Positions 44,201-56,990 of a stretch of DNA of 64,000 nt are shown here, one piece after another. The notes below the pieces were generated by a model, which saw nothing but the letters and a program-made list of their open reading frames with translations, ran no database searches and was not told the DNA's origin. Where the stretch lies: NCBI GenBank assembly GCA_022376515.1, contig WTXI01000001.1:992001-1056000 (forward strand). The letters run 5' to 3'. A program made the position numbers and the translations under genes. Numbering within the stretch: position 1 is the first letter of the stretch; the number at the start of each line of letters is the position of its first letter. This DNA comes from Lactifluus volemus. Its lineage: Eukaryota; Basidiomycota; Agaricomycetes; Russulales; Russulaceae.

Positions 44201-46961
44201 AAGGACCGCGCGACGCTAAGAAAATTTTGGAGCAGAAAGGAGATCAGTTACAATCAAGATACCCCTTTTCACGTTGTTATCACGAGTTACCAACTGGTCA
44301 GTGCCCACCCAATGCAGATATGATGCATGCTGATGGCATTATAGGTGACCCAAGATCAGCAGTACTTCCAAAGGGTTAAATGGCAGTACATGGTACTTGA
44401 TGAAGCCCAAAACATCAAGAACGCCGCTAGCGTTAGGTGGAAGACGTTGCTTGGCTTTCACTGTCGCAACCGCTTGCTTTTGACGGGCACACCGATCCAG
44501 AATTCCATGCAGGGTGCGTGCTTCTCTTTACGTAAATTTGCCGTTGATATAAACTGGCACCCAGAACTGTGGGCTTTGCTACACTTCATTATGCCTAGCC
44601 TGTTTGACTCTCACGACGAGTTTAACGAGTGGTTCTCCAAAGACATCGAGAACGCGGCTGAGAATAAAGGCAGCAAGCTCAACGAACATCAACTTCGTCG
44701 ACTTCACATGATTCTTAGACCGTTCATGCTGCGTCGCGTTAAGCGTAATGTTCAGAACGAGCTAAGCGATAAGGTGCCGTGCTAGTGTTCCCGCACAATA
44801 CAGTCACAATACTCACATTGTCAAAGATCGAGAAGGACATCTATGTCGATCTCAGCGCACGTCAGCGCGCAATGTACAAGGCATTGCAAGCAAACGTCTC
44901 CGTTGCTGATTTACTCGAGAAAGCTGCAAACATTGGCGACGCCGACTCTGCACGGTCTCTTATGAATCTCGTCATGCAGTTCCGCAAGGTACGTTGTTGG
45001 TCTGCACATCCAAACGATGACTTTTGGCTAAGACGTATCAAGGTCTGCAACCATCCTGAGTTATTCGAGCGGGCAGATATAGTGGCGCCCTACTCGTTTT
45101 CTGATTATGGAAGGTCCGGGCCTTTGAATAGGCAAGGCGATTTCGTTGTGGCTTCCTACTCCACTCGGAATCCTATCGAATACTCCATACCAGAGTTGTT
45201 CTATCTAGACGGTGGATTGAGGGACATCCCGTATGACGGGCCCGGCGTAACTCTGCAACCGGATCGGGGCATTCTGCACAAACTGATGAACATATGGACG
45301 ACTGATTGGGTTCAGCATTCGCTAATGGACGACCGTACGATAACTTTCTACGTTTCTTAGAGCCCATATGACTGTTCCTTTGCAGATTCCACCTTTTCTT
45401 TCCTCCCCTCCTCAAGTTGTCTCCCAGCGAAGCCCGCGCACGGTATTATTCATCCATCTTTCGACGATGCCTGATGGCACTCGAGGAAGAACGGATACAA
45501 CGTATGGACGGTGACTTCGACATGTGAGCTCGATTTCCCTCTTCTTTAACCAGATCTCATGATTGTACGTCAATCAGTGACGACGAGCACAGTTCTAGTC
45601 CATGGTTGATTCTTCCAAGGCATCGTCGCTTGCCTTCGCCAAGTATCTGCTGTCTGCCGAGACCTGTTGACATTATTTCTTCTTTGTGGACCAGCTCCAT
45701 GCTGTCTCGCCCGGGGTTGAGGTGGTTCGTTCCGCCTGTAGTAGCCCCACCGGTAACCATGTACTGCCCCAACCGAACGTTTGTGGAACGCCAGGCAACG
45801 CTACTCGAAGCACCGTTTGAATCGCTGGCTTTATATGGACTCACGCCCGCTCTTTGTGAACGTGCTGAGCCGTCGTCTCTGTACACTCAATTGGTTTCTG
45901 GTCTCCCACCTACAGGATTGATCTCCAACTCCTCCCGTGACCAGATTCCGGCACCACAAATGCAAGTCCCCGAGGCGAAGAGCTTGGTTTTCGACTCTGC
46001 GAAGCTTGCTCGTCTTGATAATCTTCTCCAAGAGCTTAAGGCCGGGGACCACCGTGTTTTGATATATTTCCAAATGACTCGAATGATGGATCTGATGGAG
46101 GAGTATTTGATCTACCGTCAGTACAAATATCTACGTCTGGATGGGTCTTCAAAGCTAGAAGATCGTCGGGATATGGTGATGGATTGGCAAACACGGTAAA
46201 TACCTCATTTAGCTTTCTACCCCAGAGCTTGTCACTGAGAGGATTTCAAGGCCTGACATATTTATCTTCATCTTGAGTACTAGAGCTGGAGGCTTGGGCA
46301 TCAACCTAACGGCGCTGACACCGTCGTCTTCTATGATCACGACTGGAATCCCTCTAATGATGCTCAGGCCATGGATAGAGCTCATCGTTTGGGACAAACG
46401 CGCCAAGTCACTGTGTATCGTCTCATCAGCAAGGGGACCATCGATGAGCGCATTGTGCAGCTCGCGCGTGTTAAGAAAGACGTAAGCTGATTGTGCTTTT
46501 GTTCCCGGTGAGATACGGTATGACTAACTTCGAAACGTCTCTAGGTTCAAGACATTGTCGTTGGAAACAAGACGTTCACTGACGCCACCAAACCACGTGA
46601 AATTGTACAGCTGCTTCTGAATGAAGATCAACTCGCAAGTTTAGATGCCTCTAGCGGTGTAGCTGGACCTGTCCAAGCTGACACAACGGGAGGAATGTCG
46701 AAAACGGCTGCGGCTGCAACCCGGGATTTGTGGACGGAGGAAGGTGACGAATTTTTCGGTCACTCAGGCCCTGTACAACCTGGTCTGCAGGAGTCGGGGA
46801 AAGATATAGAGGACGGAACAGTTGCACCTAAGCCAGCACGTAGCAATAAACGATCCAGACCTCGCGCGACTAGCGGAAGTCGCGGTCGCAAAGCTACTGC
46901 CAAAGGAGGAAGTAGGCGAAAACCAGCGTTAGAGAGTGGTGATGTTTCCTCTGCGCTTTGA
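41294..46961 (+). CDS. INO80: INO80 chromatin-remodelling ATPase (three frame breaks)
   Basis: Catalytic subunit of the INO80 complex, which slides and edits nucleosomes (H2A.Z exchange). It starts at 41294 ([15 protein letters not shown]). A long disordered, Ser/Lys-rich N-terminus leads to the DBINO domain ([17 protein letters not shown] through [19 protein letters not shown]). The SNF2 core follows: [19 protein letters not shown] with [29 protein letters not shown] (DEAQ box), [42 protein letters not shown] and [12 protein letters not shown]. The C-terminal tail is Lys/Arg/Ser-rich. One intron (42938-42989) has a GC donor (AAG then GCAGGT). Breaks at 43429, C4 45405-45408 and 46313-46315 each need one added base; the last lies inside helicase motif V. 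INO80 is conserved, so these look like sequence errors. Confidence 0.94.
42938..42989 (+). other. GC-AG intron in INO80
   Basis: 52 nt intron with donor AAG|GCAGGT and acceptor GCCAG. It joins RKEIPK to VYKYCAMG. Using the overlapping GT four bases downstream would create a stop. Confidence 0.75.
43345..43356. repeat. C12 mononucleotide run in INO80 intron
   Basis: Twelve consecutive C on the coding strand, about 15 nt after the donor at 43330. Confidence 0.85.
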
Positions 46962-47372
46962 CAAGATTTCTGCTGGGGCTGTCCAAGAATTCAGGACATT
47001 TTGTTTAAATTGTGACTCATCATAATCACACTCGTATCTAAGCTCGCTGGTTCTGATTTTGTATACGCCACCCTCGCATATCTGTTGCTCGCCCATTAGA
47101 TGATACTCTACAGCATTGTACTACATAACATCCTGTATCCCACGTCGTTTCGTAGAACACATAATTTACTTATGAGTAAGGGTTCGATGGTGTAGGCCGT
47201 TTCTAGTCGGAGAAAGCATTGATATATGCACGCCACGCGCGCGCGATCGAGTCACTTAAGTATTACATTTTCTGCTTGACTCCCCCGCTGACAGCCAAGA
47301 ATCTCCACACAAGAATTATTACAACACCTTGCTCCCCGCTTTGATCTATTCAGACTACATTATCATCCCGAG
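46962..47372. other. Intergenic region between INO80 and the DEVH helicase
   Basis: Tandem intergenic stretch with the INO80 3' end and the helicase promoter. It contains a short CG-alternating tract near 47235-47250. No gene is supported. Confidence 0.45.
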
Positions 47373-50300
47373 ATGCCGAATCGGAAGAAGAAGAAAACAC
47401 AACTCAAGCCGGTTGCTCGCGGATTTGCCGTGACATCGATACCGAAAAAGGCACCGCCCGAATCTCCTCCTACTAGTCAAGACGAGGGAGAGTCACCTCC
47501 CCTGGAATCTCCGCAGCAGGTTGCTCGACCTGATGGTCCCGTGAAGATGAAGCTATTAGTCGTCAAAGGGCCGAGGACCAGTCTTTACAAGTTTTGGTCG
47601 AGAAGCTGCAGGAGAGGACAGAGAAGGAAATAGTCCGGACAGTCAAGGTACTACTTGTACACGACTCGCCAGAGCATCACTCAACTTTCCCTCGTTAGAC
47701 CATTCAAACGGATAGGCGGTTTTCCAACACCATGCCGTTGTTTGACCTGGGTGCGAATATCGTTGGTGAAATTCTGGCGATGGCACGCGACGATTGGAAG
47801 AGCAGCTCCGGTACAAATTCGGCTGTCATCTTCCGCCACACCTCAGCTGACGTGCCTTGCTAGCCACGAAGCGGACCGATCTCTCTGATGATAATGCCCT
47901 CGCGCGTCTTGGCGTTACATACGGTGTGTTGAGACGTCTAGGCTATTCTGAGGAAACTGTGGAACGTTGTCTTGCGGCCACCGACGGAACCGATCTCGAA
48001 GAAGCTCATGAATGGGTTCGTGGGTTTTACCGCGTTCACGGTACTCGTATGTCACGTCCTTCGAACAGCTTTTCTTGCACTGTACCGATGACGAGCTTCA
48101 ACCGCATACTCGTAAGTTATCACAATTTGAATACGACTCGTTTCAGATTGACAGGTGTTAGTCCCCGGGTCCCTTGAGAGCAGCAAACCGTCGACGCCAA
48201 GGCCCCGGCCATCCCCAGCACTCCCAACTCCTTCAGACGCCCCTCGAGCTGGTTCTGACACACGTGAATCAACCCCGTCAGCTTCCCAGCCAGGCCCGAA
48301 CCGGCTGGTCGGTGAGCGACAGGTTCCCACTATATGGCGGCGCAGCACCGACTTGTTTTCATTTCCAGAACCTATGGATGACTTTGATGACCCAAACATA
48401 GAGTATGCTCGCCTCAAGCTGGAACTTGATGAGGCAATGCGCAATTCAAGAAATAATCTGGCTGACTCGCTCGTTGTGGATCTACGTGCTCGCTTGCAAA
48501 CCATGAGGTCCCACTATCTTTTTGATCAGCGGGACGCCAATGCTCACTACGCATCGGGGCGGCAAAAAGTAGATGCGGCTGCTCTCCAGGCTCGCCTTCG
48601 TGGCGACCCCGATGTTGCGGATATGCAATCCAGTGCATCCAGTCCGCCTGATCCCCAGCAGAGGCCTCGTCAACCCAAAGAAAAACGTGTGGATCAGGAC
48701 GACATTTTTAACGCGAGCGGGGATGAAGGCGGAGGGTTGCTCGAGATCCTTGATGAGATGCCTTCCGCTGCTGTCACCGAGACTGGGATAACTATTAGGA
48801 TTCGAGACATGCCTCTGCCTAAAGCAAAATTTGAGCGGACGTCGAAGGCGTTTCTTCAAGCCGCTGTCAACAAGCTGGACAATTTTGCTGTGACAACATA
48901 CCATCCTATCTCCGGTCTTGGTCGAGCCGAAAGGGCTTCCGTCCGCGTCCGTTGGAGTTCAGGAAGCGTCAGCGAATGGGCGATGACAGATGTGGCCTGC
49001 CACGACATGGCCCAAGCAGAGCAATACATAGCCACAATTGCCCTGCACGCGCTTACTTTCCCCAGTACTGAGGGCTTTGCATCGGGCAATCTTTCGCCTG
49101 GGACTGGGCAAACCTTCTTCCGACTCCTCGCCCCGGCCTTTCGCGAACTTTGGGACGAACTCGAGGGGACAAGGAAGTCCTCTGACGATGCCACTAATAG
49201 AGCCATCTGGGCGAAGCTGAAGAAGATCATTGAAGCGAAGAGTAATCAAGAAAAGGTTCGTCCTCGACTGTTGGGACATGACAACATTGCTCAGCTTCGC
49301 AGATTATCGAAGGAGGTTCGCAGATACAAACTCGACGTACCGAGAGATCCGCTCTGGAGAAAAACTCCCGAGAGAAAGAGACATCTGCCCAAATCAAGCT
49401 CGCCTTCGAGACGCGACGGTCATCTTCACCATACAAGGCAATGTTGGTGAGTTGGAGTGGACGGTATCCTTCAGCGCGCGCCGCTGTCTCATAAATCGCA
49501 GGCCCAGAGGAGCAAACTACCCATCTCGCAATACAGATATCAAATCGTCGATTGCCTTGAGACTTCTCAAGTGCTTGTATTGAGTGGGGAAACGGGATGG
49601 TCAGTGTGGTCTTACAGTGCCGTCCTTCGCCTATGATCTATATCTGTTCGACAGTGGGAAATCTACGCAAGTTCCAGCATTTATTCTTGAAGACCAGCTC
49701 TCTCGTGGCAAGGCCTGCAAAGTCTATTGTGCCGAACCTCGACGGATTTCCGCAATCTCATTGGCCCATCGTGTTTCTCAAGAGCTGGGCGACCCTCCGG
49801 GATCAGTTGGCACACCTGCCTCTCTTGTGGGGTATTCTGTTCGCCTCGAAAGCTACACATCTCGCAACACACACCTTGCATATATCACTTATGGTATTGC
49901 TCTACGAATGCTAGAAGGAGGCGGAAAGCAGGGCGAGAACGGGATCGCTTTTGATGAGATTACGGTGGGCCGAAGCCCGCTCCTTGGCTACTAGTGTTCT
50001 TTGTTCTTACGGGATTGTCTTGGTTGCATTCAGCATATCATCATTGACGAGGTATTGACTTATTTCACAAGTCACTGATCTATTCGGTCACTAATCGAAA
50101 GAAGGTCCACGAACGAAGCATCGAATCAGACTTTCTGTTGATCGTCCTGAAGGCCCTACTGGTGCGGAGGCCTGACCTGAGGTAACGCCTAGTCGATTCT
50201 TAATTTAGGTCACATAACTGTGTTCCAGAGTTGTGCTGATGTCTGCGACTGTGGATTCTGAGAAGATGTCTCACTATTTCGGAGATTGCCCAATCATCCA

Positions 50301-52790
50301 TGTTCCTGGCCGAACATTCCCAGTAGACGTCAAGTATCTGGAGGATGCAGTGGAGATCACGCAGTGGTCAATCACGGAATCGTCTCCTTACGCAAAGCGC
50401 CGTTGGTGACTTGCATTTTTCTCTCAGATTTGGTTTCTGACACGCCTTTTAGTTTACGGTAACTTTTACCGCGGGAAGAATGCTCAAGAATGGTCCGAAG
50501 ATACTGTGAACGGGAACCTCTCCGATCACGATGATGAGGCAGCACCGAGTAATGTGAAGTTGGAAACGCGTTATTCCTCCAAGACAATTTCAACTATCAA
50601 CCTGTTTGACGAACGCTTAATCCCTTATGACCTTATTATGCGATTATTGGAACAGATTTGCTTTACGCCAGCCTACGACAAGTATTCCGCGGCTATTCTT
50701 GTGTTCCTTCCAGGAATCGGGGAAATACGTCGCCTAAACGATTTTCTATCTGAACATGCTACTTTTGGTTCCAACGATGCTTTCGTGATATATCATCTGC
50801 ACTCATCTATCTCAAGTGATAATCAAGGGGCAGTCTTTGAAATACCTCCCCCTGGCATTCGTAAAATTGTGCTAGGTCGGTGAATGTCTATAGGTAATGA
50901 TTTACGGCTGACAAGGAACTTAGCTACGAACATTGCTGAGACGGGAATTACCATCCCTGACATCACATGCGTGATCGACTCCGGAAAGCATAAAGAAATG
51001 AGGTTCGTTTACTACATATGTCGCGTGTCGGGACCATCTCACAACGTGCCACAGGTTTGATGAAAAACGGCAAATTAGTCGTCTCATAGAGACGTATGTA
51101 GCGAAGAGTAATGCAGCCCAAAGAAGAGGTCGGTCGGGCAGAGTTCAAAAGGGCCTATGCTTCCACCTCTTCACTAAGATCCGCCACGACACGCAGGTAA
51201 GTCGACTTTGTGCTTTCGTTTGCATATGACTAATGGTTCCTAGTTGGCAGACCATCCTGATCCAGAAATCACGCGATTGAGCTTGTCGGATCTTGCCCTT
51301 CGCATAAAGATTCTAAGGGTCGGGTTAGGCTCGTCTATCGAGGACGTACTATCCCAGGCCCTAGACCCACCATCCCCACTCAACATCCAAAGGGCTGTGT
51401 CTGCGTTGGTCGATGTTCGCTTTAGTCAACACTTCGCTGTCAACAGGCGCTCAATTTTTTGTTGCTTTAGGTCCGTGCACTGACGCCTGGGGAAGAGATC
51501 ACCCCCCTGGGCCGTCTACTCAGTACTCTGCCGACCGACGTCCATATCGGTAAATTACTGCTCATGGCCACCGTCTTCCGCTGTCTCGACCCTGCTCTTA
51601 CCATCGCTGCAACCCTCAACTCAAAATCTCCTTTTCTCACGCCTTTCGGTCACGAAGAGGAGGCTGACCGCGCCAAAAGCTCATTCCGGAAAGGTTCGTC
51701 TGTGTCCGGGTCTCGAACCTCTTGCCGATATCGTCGCAGATAATTCTGATTTCCTGACGATGCATAATGCATTTGCAAGTTGGCGACGAGCCTCTTCTGA
51801 CATTAGCTCTGCACGGAAGTTCTGCAGGGTGAATTTTCTCAGCCAGCAGGTGCGCATCGTTTTCCTGCCCGGCAGAGCTATGTGTCATTCACCCCCTTTC
51901 CCCAGGCCTTGCAACAAATCGAAGAACTTCGGCAACAATTCCTGGCGTAAGCTTTCAGCCTCGTTCCACCCGTTACGTTGCTGCAATGCCCTCTAGGTAT
52001 TTGATTGACGCGAGGCTCATCCAAGCAGACAAAGCATTCGTGAGACAACTATCACGGTATCTACACTCTACCTTATCTGCGCATACACACTCACGTCGTA
52101 TCAACCTTAGAGCAAGGTTCAATCGATATCGGACGAAATGCCTGTTGCTACCCCCAGAACTTGATGTCTATTCCGAGAACACTGCTCTCATTAATGCTGC
52201 TCTAACAGCGGGTTTGTATCCAAAGATTCTGAGCGTAGACCAGACCCGCGAACAGTTTAACACAATAACCAACAACCAGGCTGTTGCTTTCCATCCCTCC
52301 TCAGTCAACTTTAGAAGACGGCCTCAGGATTTTGGTGTGAATCACCTTGCCTTCTTTACCATAATGTTAGTTTAGTCCGTTTTCAAATATGGTTTGCTCA
52401 TTGAGTGTCTTGTAGGCATTCGAAGAAGCTATACGTTTGGGACACTGGTCCGGTAGATGACGTTGCTCTCCTTTTACTATGTGGAGACTGCGATTTCAAG
52501 GTGCGTCCATTTCCATCCCAACTCTCGTTCTCTTAGTTGTCGTGTAGCTTGTTTCAAGCATTGCAAGTGTCGATCGCAAGATCAGATTTCGCATTCCTGC
52601 CAAGACCAATTTGGCGCTCAAATGCCTTCGAAAGCAGTTGACTACCGCGTTGAGCGAGCAGTTGCAAAACAAGCCATTAACTAAATCTCAAGAGAGATGG
52701 ATAGAGCTAGCTCTTGTTGTTCTCGGACGATTGCGAAGAGAGCAAGACAAGAATGAGCAGACCGTAGTCCTAGACATCGTACGCCATTAG
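47373..52790 (+). CDS. DEVH-box RNA helicase, DHX29/DHX57 (YLR419W) type
   Basis: Large DExH RNA helicase, probably acting in translation initiation or RNA remodelling. It starts at 47373 ([18 protein letters not shown]). A UBA-like helix bundle is near [18 protein letters not shown], then a Ser/Pro-rich linker and an RWD/linker region. The helicase core has [16 protein letters not shown] (motif I, split by an intron), [14 protein letters not shown] (Ia), IIIDEVHERS (DEVH), [11 protein letters not shown] (SAT), [22 protein letters not shown] and [12 protein letters not shown] (VI). HA2 and OB-fold-like regions end at TAG 52790. One-base gaps at about 47543 (to [11 protein letters not shown]) and CC 47855-47856 (to [12 protein letters not shown]) join frames; a further shift may lie near 48160. 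The UBA plus DEVH core suits this subfamily, but the exact orthologue is uncertain. Confidence 0.85.
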
Positions 52791-52947
52791 ACCCCTATTG
52801 AGTTAATACAATTTCAATGCCGGAGAGCTGGACGCCTACCCATGAGATGAAAATAACACGAGTAGGTACATTCGGCCCGGAACACTAACCTAGGGTTATC
52901 CGGGTGTTATCTGAGCGTTAACCATCTCCTGGCCAGTAGACACACAA

Positions 52948-53902
52948 ATGGATACGGAAGACCGCATTGTAGGCGTGCTACCTATACAACTCTCCAACAA
53001 CCTCGCGCCCAACCTCCAGTTGCATCAATTTCCTCTACTCAACCGTTCACTTGAAGCCCCGCCATCTGCCGCACTGAGCGGGAAGCGTATCCGAGCCCGC
53101 TTGAAGCCCACAACACGCCGCTTGGAAGTCCACGTCCCAGTTGACACTCGCCCTGAGGTGTGGAACACTGGAAAATCGAAGGAACTGGGGGCCGGAAGGT
53201 CGGAGGATGATAAGGAGAAGAATCAGGTCGATGGAAGGAAATTAAAGGAAGGTGAAGAGCCTCGGCTATCCGAAGTTCGATACAGGAGTGAAGAGATTTC
53301 CCATGTTGGTGCATACATGCTGGGGGTTGTGCATGATGGCGAGTCACTCGTTCATTGCATGTGGGCGAAGCTCATAATCATTCAGGCAAGTTGCATCTAC
53401 ATCCCCTCAACGAAACGCATCAACTACGACCCACTCTGACCTATCTCGACGCCCTTAATCGTAAAAGCAGACGACCCCGTGGGGGTGACTCTGATTCCGA
53501 TTCAGACGATGGGCCACCCCCCGACCCCGACGAGGTCCCATCTGTTCCAACTCCCAAAAAAGCCAAGAAGTCTGTTGAAGCAAAAGAAGTCCAAGTCGCA
53601 GCACGTAAAGCGGAGGAGAAAGGGGGTCAGAATTTACAGGGAGGTCTGTCCACGATTCGAAGGGAGATGCTCATGTCCCTTCGTGCGGAAGAGGAAGAGG
53701 ACTGGCAAGACCTTACCTATCACGACCCTGAGGTACGTTGGACCTAAACTATGCACTGTACTTCCTTGCGGGCCTAAGTGGGCGCGTTTTACAGAGCGTT
53801 GAGTCTAACGAGGCATACGAAGCAATATTCTCTCGAAATAATGAGGCGCTCGAGTCGCAATCGGATCTCACTAGCTTTTTGCGTTCAATTCCTGGCCTTT
53901 GA
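52948..53902 (+). CDS. RNA polymerase III subunit RPC5 (Rpc37-like)
   Basis: Pol III-specific TFIIF-like subunit that works in initiation and termination with RPC4/Rpc53. Exons 52948-53338, 53386-53732 and 53795-53902 sum to 846 nt and 281 residues, all in frame. The fold is recognisable by the N-terminal block DRIVGVLPIQLSNNLAPNLQ, LHQFPLL, RARLKPTTRRLEVHVPVDT and HVGAYMLGVVHDGKLHLHPL. A charged Lys/Glu tail ends in a short helical region. The first intron (53339-53385, 47 nt) begins with GC (GATG then GCGAGT), one of four such introns in the window. Assignment rests on these motifs and is good but not certain. Confidence 0.8.
53339..53385 (+). other. GC-AG intron in RPC5
   Basis: 47 nt intron with donor ATG|GCGAGT and acceptor TTCAG. 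It joins GVVHD to GKLHLHPL in frame. Confidence 0.75.
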
Positions 53903-53979
53903 TATATCCTTGTATATTATATAATATTTTCTATGCCTTGTCGCGATCATGTGATGTCAAGGACCTCTCCTCCCACAAT

Positions 53980-56773
53980 ATGGATATGAATAGCGCGACT
54001 GACACAGATTCTGAAGCAGATTATCCTATACAAATGGCGCCGTCCCCAGGCTTCAGCGCAGTCACTCTGAATGGCTCGAGTCTCGAAGAGGTGGAAGTTG
54101 CCCTTGCGGTTCTTCAAAGTGTCGAGACACACCTTCTCACAAAGGTATTCCGCACATCGGCCCAAAGAGAACTCCTATCATTTTGTCAGGATGTCGCATA
54201 TATCAACACTATCCGAAGAGCGTGTAGCACACTAGTATGCGCCCTCCGTGAATTAGCAAGTCCTGACCCAAGTGACCGTGACGGTCTGATCGAAGTGTTC
54301 ACGAAAATCTGTGGGTGGTCTGGGATGCATGGCATGGGATTGACTTATCCTTTGTCCTTAGCGAGTGAATGGTCCCTTTCCAGGCTTCTTGCCTATAGGC
54401 GTGAATTCCGTCACATAGCGGCCCTTTCAACATCCGTACAAGGCGCTTTAGTGTCTTGGGGAGACATTGTCCTTGCAAATATTGCCAGGACGCCGTATCG
54501 GTTGCCAGCTGTGTTCATGACACAGACGGTATGAAGGGTACGCTTGCCAGGCAAGAGGAAGACGAGGACATTCGGGCTGCCTCCCAACTACCCTGTGAGT
54601 CGGGTCGAATTACGGATTGTCCGTCGCTAATTGGATCCAGACACTTGGTACGAAATGGTAGAACTTCTCACGTCGGACACGGCATCTCGTACAGTTCTTC
54701 GATTATCCCTGCGGCTTACTTTTGCCGCATACATTCTTCACCCACAGCTCTCTGGGGTGAAACCTCACGTGGATACGTTCGTATTGACTGTGTGATGATC
54801 GTTGCTGCGCACTGATTTCAGGAACAGTTTCACGCCGAGTTGGATGACCAAGGTTAGTCGAACTTACTCCTCAAGGATCTTCTCGACCGAGTCTCCCGTC
54901 CACGTGGGACACCCTCTGGTCGAAATGTCCCTCCGAGATAGGATCTTGCTCGCAATGATCTGGTCTTATGCTCCGTAGGTAGTTTGGTTTTGACATCGGG
55001 GGTAGTAACCGTGCGTATAGGTGATAAGGCGTACAAACCATTCTGCTCCGCGCGAGTTTCCCCAGATGTTTACCCCCGAAGTCCTGTATCTCATACGTGC
55101 TGTCATCCACTCCCATCCGAATGCAGCACCCGACAACGTGTTATTTCCATTCGCTCATCCGGACGGTGCTCAAATCGTGCTTCTCTGTTGGGGAGAAGTC
55201 GTGCCTTGGACTTGGACTATATGGTGTGAAACCGGATATACTGATATCAAGTTGATAACACAGCTAGGACGTTTAAATGAAGTCTATCCGATGACATAGG
55301 TGTTGACACTGGCTCACAGACAGCTGTTTGGGTGTGTCACGTAGACGCGTTGTGTATACGCGTGAGCAGGATGCGACTTCATATTTGGCAGAAGTCGCTC
55401 TTATGCGCATCAAAGTCCTGTCCTCATGAAGCTACCACCGCAATAACGGTGTGTCCTTTCATTTCACGAACACATGGGGTTCCAACAGACGCTCGCAAGC
55501 AATTGTTTAAGCACATTGCCATTTTCCCATCGCTCCAAAACCTTAGTGACAGCCCGACAATATGTTCGAAGCTACTGCCTCGATCCTGCTGGTTGATGGC
55601 CCAGCTTCTCGACCCATCCCATTCCTGGGATGCCACAGGGACTCTGAAATCAATGTGCTGTATATTCGCCAGTTGCATGGTCGAGGGCCTAAGCCTGGAT
55701 GGTGAGCGTTAATTACACTTTAATTTTTTCCCTCCTTAGATCATGCACCGACAGCCCGAGAGGCGATTATTGAAGTCCTGACCCATGTCAGCACGGACGA
55801 ACTCCAAACTACCATACGAGCGCTGCAGGAAGAGAGGTCATCACGATTTCTCCCAATGCTAGAAAAAAGTATGTGATGTCTTTATCAACCGAGATGGTTC
55901 TGATCCCTGTCTAGCCATCGATGCTTTGGAAATGTACGTCGCCATTATGTCAAGTACACCTTGGAGAAGCCTATTGTCCCGCGTAGGGATATTCGTTCTG
56001 CAGTTGAAAGTCGGGCGCCCTTAGCATCAGCCACCATACGAACGATATGTCTGACGATGAACTTTGTGATCCTATGCTGTGGTACCTCGCTGAGTCTCTG
56101 TAGTGGAGCACCTGTCTCGGCCCTACTCTCCTCTTTGCTGACATACGCATCCGAGCTCAATACCTCGTGCTTTTCTTGTCACCTTTTGATGGCTACTTCT
56201 GCTCTTGAAGGTTCCCGGAGGGACTTCCCGCCGAAGAAGCTCGTAAGTAGAGGTGTCAATGAAGTACCATGGGAAATTGTCCTATCGTATCCACGTTCAG
56301 ACATCCTTGTAGCATGTGAGTCCAACACTCCCAAATAAGAGCCTCGATTTGAAACTCATGAATGACGTAGCGTGCCTCTCGTCTTGTCTGTTGACTGTAA
56401 AAATCTTGAAAACCTCCGCATGTGTACTGGTGTCGAGATCTGGGACTACTTGAGAGATGTCCTACTTTTGATCCTCGCTGGAATTACGTAGGGGACGAAG
56501 CACCTCTAAGCCTACTCGTGGCGTCGACAATTTGTGGGGCGCTGCTTGCCTTACTGTGCCAAACTGGGGATCGATTGGGTAATCAATTCTTTAGCCTAGA
56601 GGAAAGATGATGATCAGTGACTTCCGTCCGAAAAAGTAACCTGGACCATGTGTTCTCCATGGGCTAAGGATCTCTGCACTGAGCTCGATGCGCTTCTTGG
56701 GGAAGATGAAACGACTCTGACTCAGACAAGGAGGTTGCTGAAGAAGGAATTGTCGTGGTTGGCAGACGATTAG
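53980..56773 (+). CDS. Unknown intron-rich protein, possibly helical-repeat type
   Basis: Not recognised. The start at 53980 (MDMNSATDTDSEADYPIQ) opens a clear coding exon of over 180 codons to about 54530. Further coding islands follow: near 54630-54780, 55060-55250 (PEVLYLIRAVIHSHPNAAP, VLFPFAHPDGAQIVLLCW), 55740-55870 (EAIIEVLTHVSTDELQTTI), 55940-56300 and 56640-56773 (AKDLCTELDALLGEDETTL, stop TAG). Introns between them are short and partly unclear, and some frame shifts may be sequence errors. Leu-rich helices without motifs suggest an ARM/HEAT-like scaffold, but no function is claimed. The neighbours upstream (RPC5) and downstream do not help. Confidence 0.55.
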
Positions 56774-56990
56774 TGAAATCGGTAGGTGTTGAGACGAAAA
56801 TGCATGGAAGAGGCTAATGTGGGAACAGTTGGAGAAAGGGTGTGTAGGAGAGCAAGTGCAAGTGGAAATGGAGAAAGTGTACTATAAAGGGCACGTTATT
56901 AGAATCGTGAGAAAGTGGAAGGGGGGTGGATGACATCATAGAATAAAGGTAGAGGGTGTGAGAGAGCGTCTGATCAAATCTATCACTTGC

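Noticed and set aside
47230..47255. CG-alternating tract that could suggest Z-DNA or a repeat
   Set aside because: Too short (about 10-12 bp) to claim structure or function.
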